Shown here one piece after another: positions 63,562-64,000 of a stretch of 64,000 bases of DNA. The DNA is from Thioalkalivibrio sp. ALJ24 (GTDB lineage: Bacteria > Pseudomonadota > Gammaproteobacteria > Ectothiorhodospirales > Ectothiorhodospiraceae). The stretch lies in the NCBI RefSeq assembly GCF_000377785.1, contig NZ_KB898726.1:151801-215800 (forward strand), in the 5' to 3' direction. Both the position numbers and the translations under genes were made by a program. Numbering within the stretch: position 1 is the first letter of the stretch; every line of letters begins with the position of its first letter. The notes beneath the pieces were generated by a model. It made no database searches. It was not told where the DNA came from and saw nothing but the letters and a program-made list of their open reading frames with translations.

Positions 63562-63590
63562 CTGTCATATTTCGGTCATCTTCCGGTCAA
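63562..63590 (+). promoter_or_regulatory. Three-repeat Pho box upstream of pstS
   Basis: CTGTCAT (63562-63568), CGGTCAT (63573-63579) and CGGTCAA (63584-63590) repeat at an exact 11-base period. The site is about 85 bases before the pstS-like ATG, leaving room for a -10 element and leader. Three consecutive half-sites predict strong PhoB binding. Confidence 0.87.
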
Positions 63591-63675
63591 AGGCGCGTCA
63601 ATTCTCCTGCGGATAATCCATCTCCGAGGTCACCGAAAACCCGACCTTTCGCTCAAACGCAATCAGGAGAACACC

Positions 63676-64000
63676 ATGTTGCTCAAGCGCAGTGTACTGG
63701 CCCTGGCCACCGCCGCCGCCATCGCGTCCGCCCCGATGTCCGCGGCCGACGTCGACGCCGATATCCCGTCCTATCAGACCGTCAGCGGAATCTCCGGCAG
63801 CCTTTCCAGCGAGGGCTCGGACACCCTCAACAACCTGATGGCGCTGTGGGCGGAGGCCTTCCAGGATTTCTATCCCAACGTCGATATCGAGATCCAGGGT
63901 GCCGGCACCTCCACCGCCCCGCCCGCCCTGACCGAAGGCACCGCCGACTTCGGCCCGATGTCCCGCATGCCGCGTGACAGCGAGCACGCCGAGTTCGAGG
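63676..64000 (+). CDS. pstS: Phosphate-binding protein PstS-like (3' truncated by the window)
   Basis: The first 108 residues are present. AGGAGA precedes the ATG. A Sec signal peptide (LLKRSVLALATAAAIASAPM, ending SAA) is followed by SGISGSLSSEGSDTLNNLMA, AFQDFYPNVDIEIQGAGTST and PPALTEGTADFGPMSRMPRD. These are the phosphate-ligand loops of the Pseudomonas/Vibrio-type PstS. It is the periplasmic receptor of the high-affinity Pst transporter; pstCAB and phoU are expected beyond the end. Its Pho box and position after phoBR confirm the phosphate regulon. Confidence 0.93.
   Translation, partial: MLLKRSVLALATAAAIASAPMSAADVDADIPSYQTVSGISGSLSSEGSDTLNNLMALWAEAFQDFYPNVDIEIQGAGTSTAPPALTEGTADFGPMSRMPRDSEHAEFE

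Overview
This 64 kb stretch is GC-rich, gene-dense chromosomal DNA from a gammaproteobacterium. The gene order resembles Pseudomonas: S49 peptidase - HAD hydrolase - rluC - rne - low-molecular-weight phosphatase, then a FleQ-type polar flagellar cluster, and mtaD - ubiG - mupP. A Tat-exported SoxB thiosulfohydrolase and an HpnC-type squalene-pathway enzyme point to a sulfur-oxidising Ectothiorhodospiraceae-like organism, for example Thioalkalivibrio or a relative. The family assignment is inference. I see no insertion sequences, prophage, CRISPR array or rRNA.

Layout. 1-8.8 kb is housekeeping: the end of mfd, a CsiV-like gene, an S49 peptidase, a HAD phosphatase, rluC, rne with a long leader, and an orphan tyrosine phosphatase. 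9.0-10.5 kb holds a second FliK-like gene paired with a FlhB C-domain paralogue (FhlB). 10.5-40.2 kb is one almost unbroken minus-strand block for a polar flagellum and chemotaxis. In transcription order it reads fleQ, fleR, fliEFGHIJ, fliK, fliLMNOPQR, flhBA, flhFG, fliA, cheYZAB, motCD, parC, parP, cheW, a 75-aa protein and a DUF2802 protein. Most neighbours overlap by 4 nt or sit within 20 nt of each other. Three sigma-54 promoters (fleR, fliE, fliL) and one sigma-28 promoter (cheW) can be read directly, giving the hierarchy FleQ -> FleR and class II genes -> FliA -> chemotaxis. The FleS kinase is absent and the receiver domain of FleR is degenerate. FlhF/FlhG would set polar flagellar number, and ParC/ParP would hold the chemoreceptor array at the pole.

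40.3-49.2 kb carries a PilZ-like gene, purL, tmRNA, yjbQ, rlmM, a solo soxB, a candidate FNR-controlled small RNA and tRNA-Ser(GGA). 49.3-56.2 kb, directly after the tRNA, is a small exopolysaccharide module: a FlaA1/CapD-type dehydratase, the Wzc kinase, Wzb phosphatase and Wza exporter, and a UDP-sugar epimerase. It contains no glycosyltransferase, flippase or polymerase. 56.4-61.4 kb is a plus-strand run of mtaD, ubiG, mupP, hpnC and a DUF3422 gene. 61.4-64 kb is the phosphate regulon: phoB and phoR behind a Pho box, then pstS behind a three-repeat Pho box. pstS is cut by the window end.

The observations most worth following are the FNR-driven small RNA candidate, the paired loss of FleS and of the FleR phosphorylation site, the apparent loss of c-di-GMP-binding signatures in FleQ and the PilZ-like neighbour, and a duplicated FliM-like motif in the linker of CheA.
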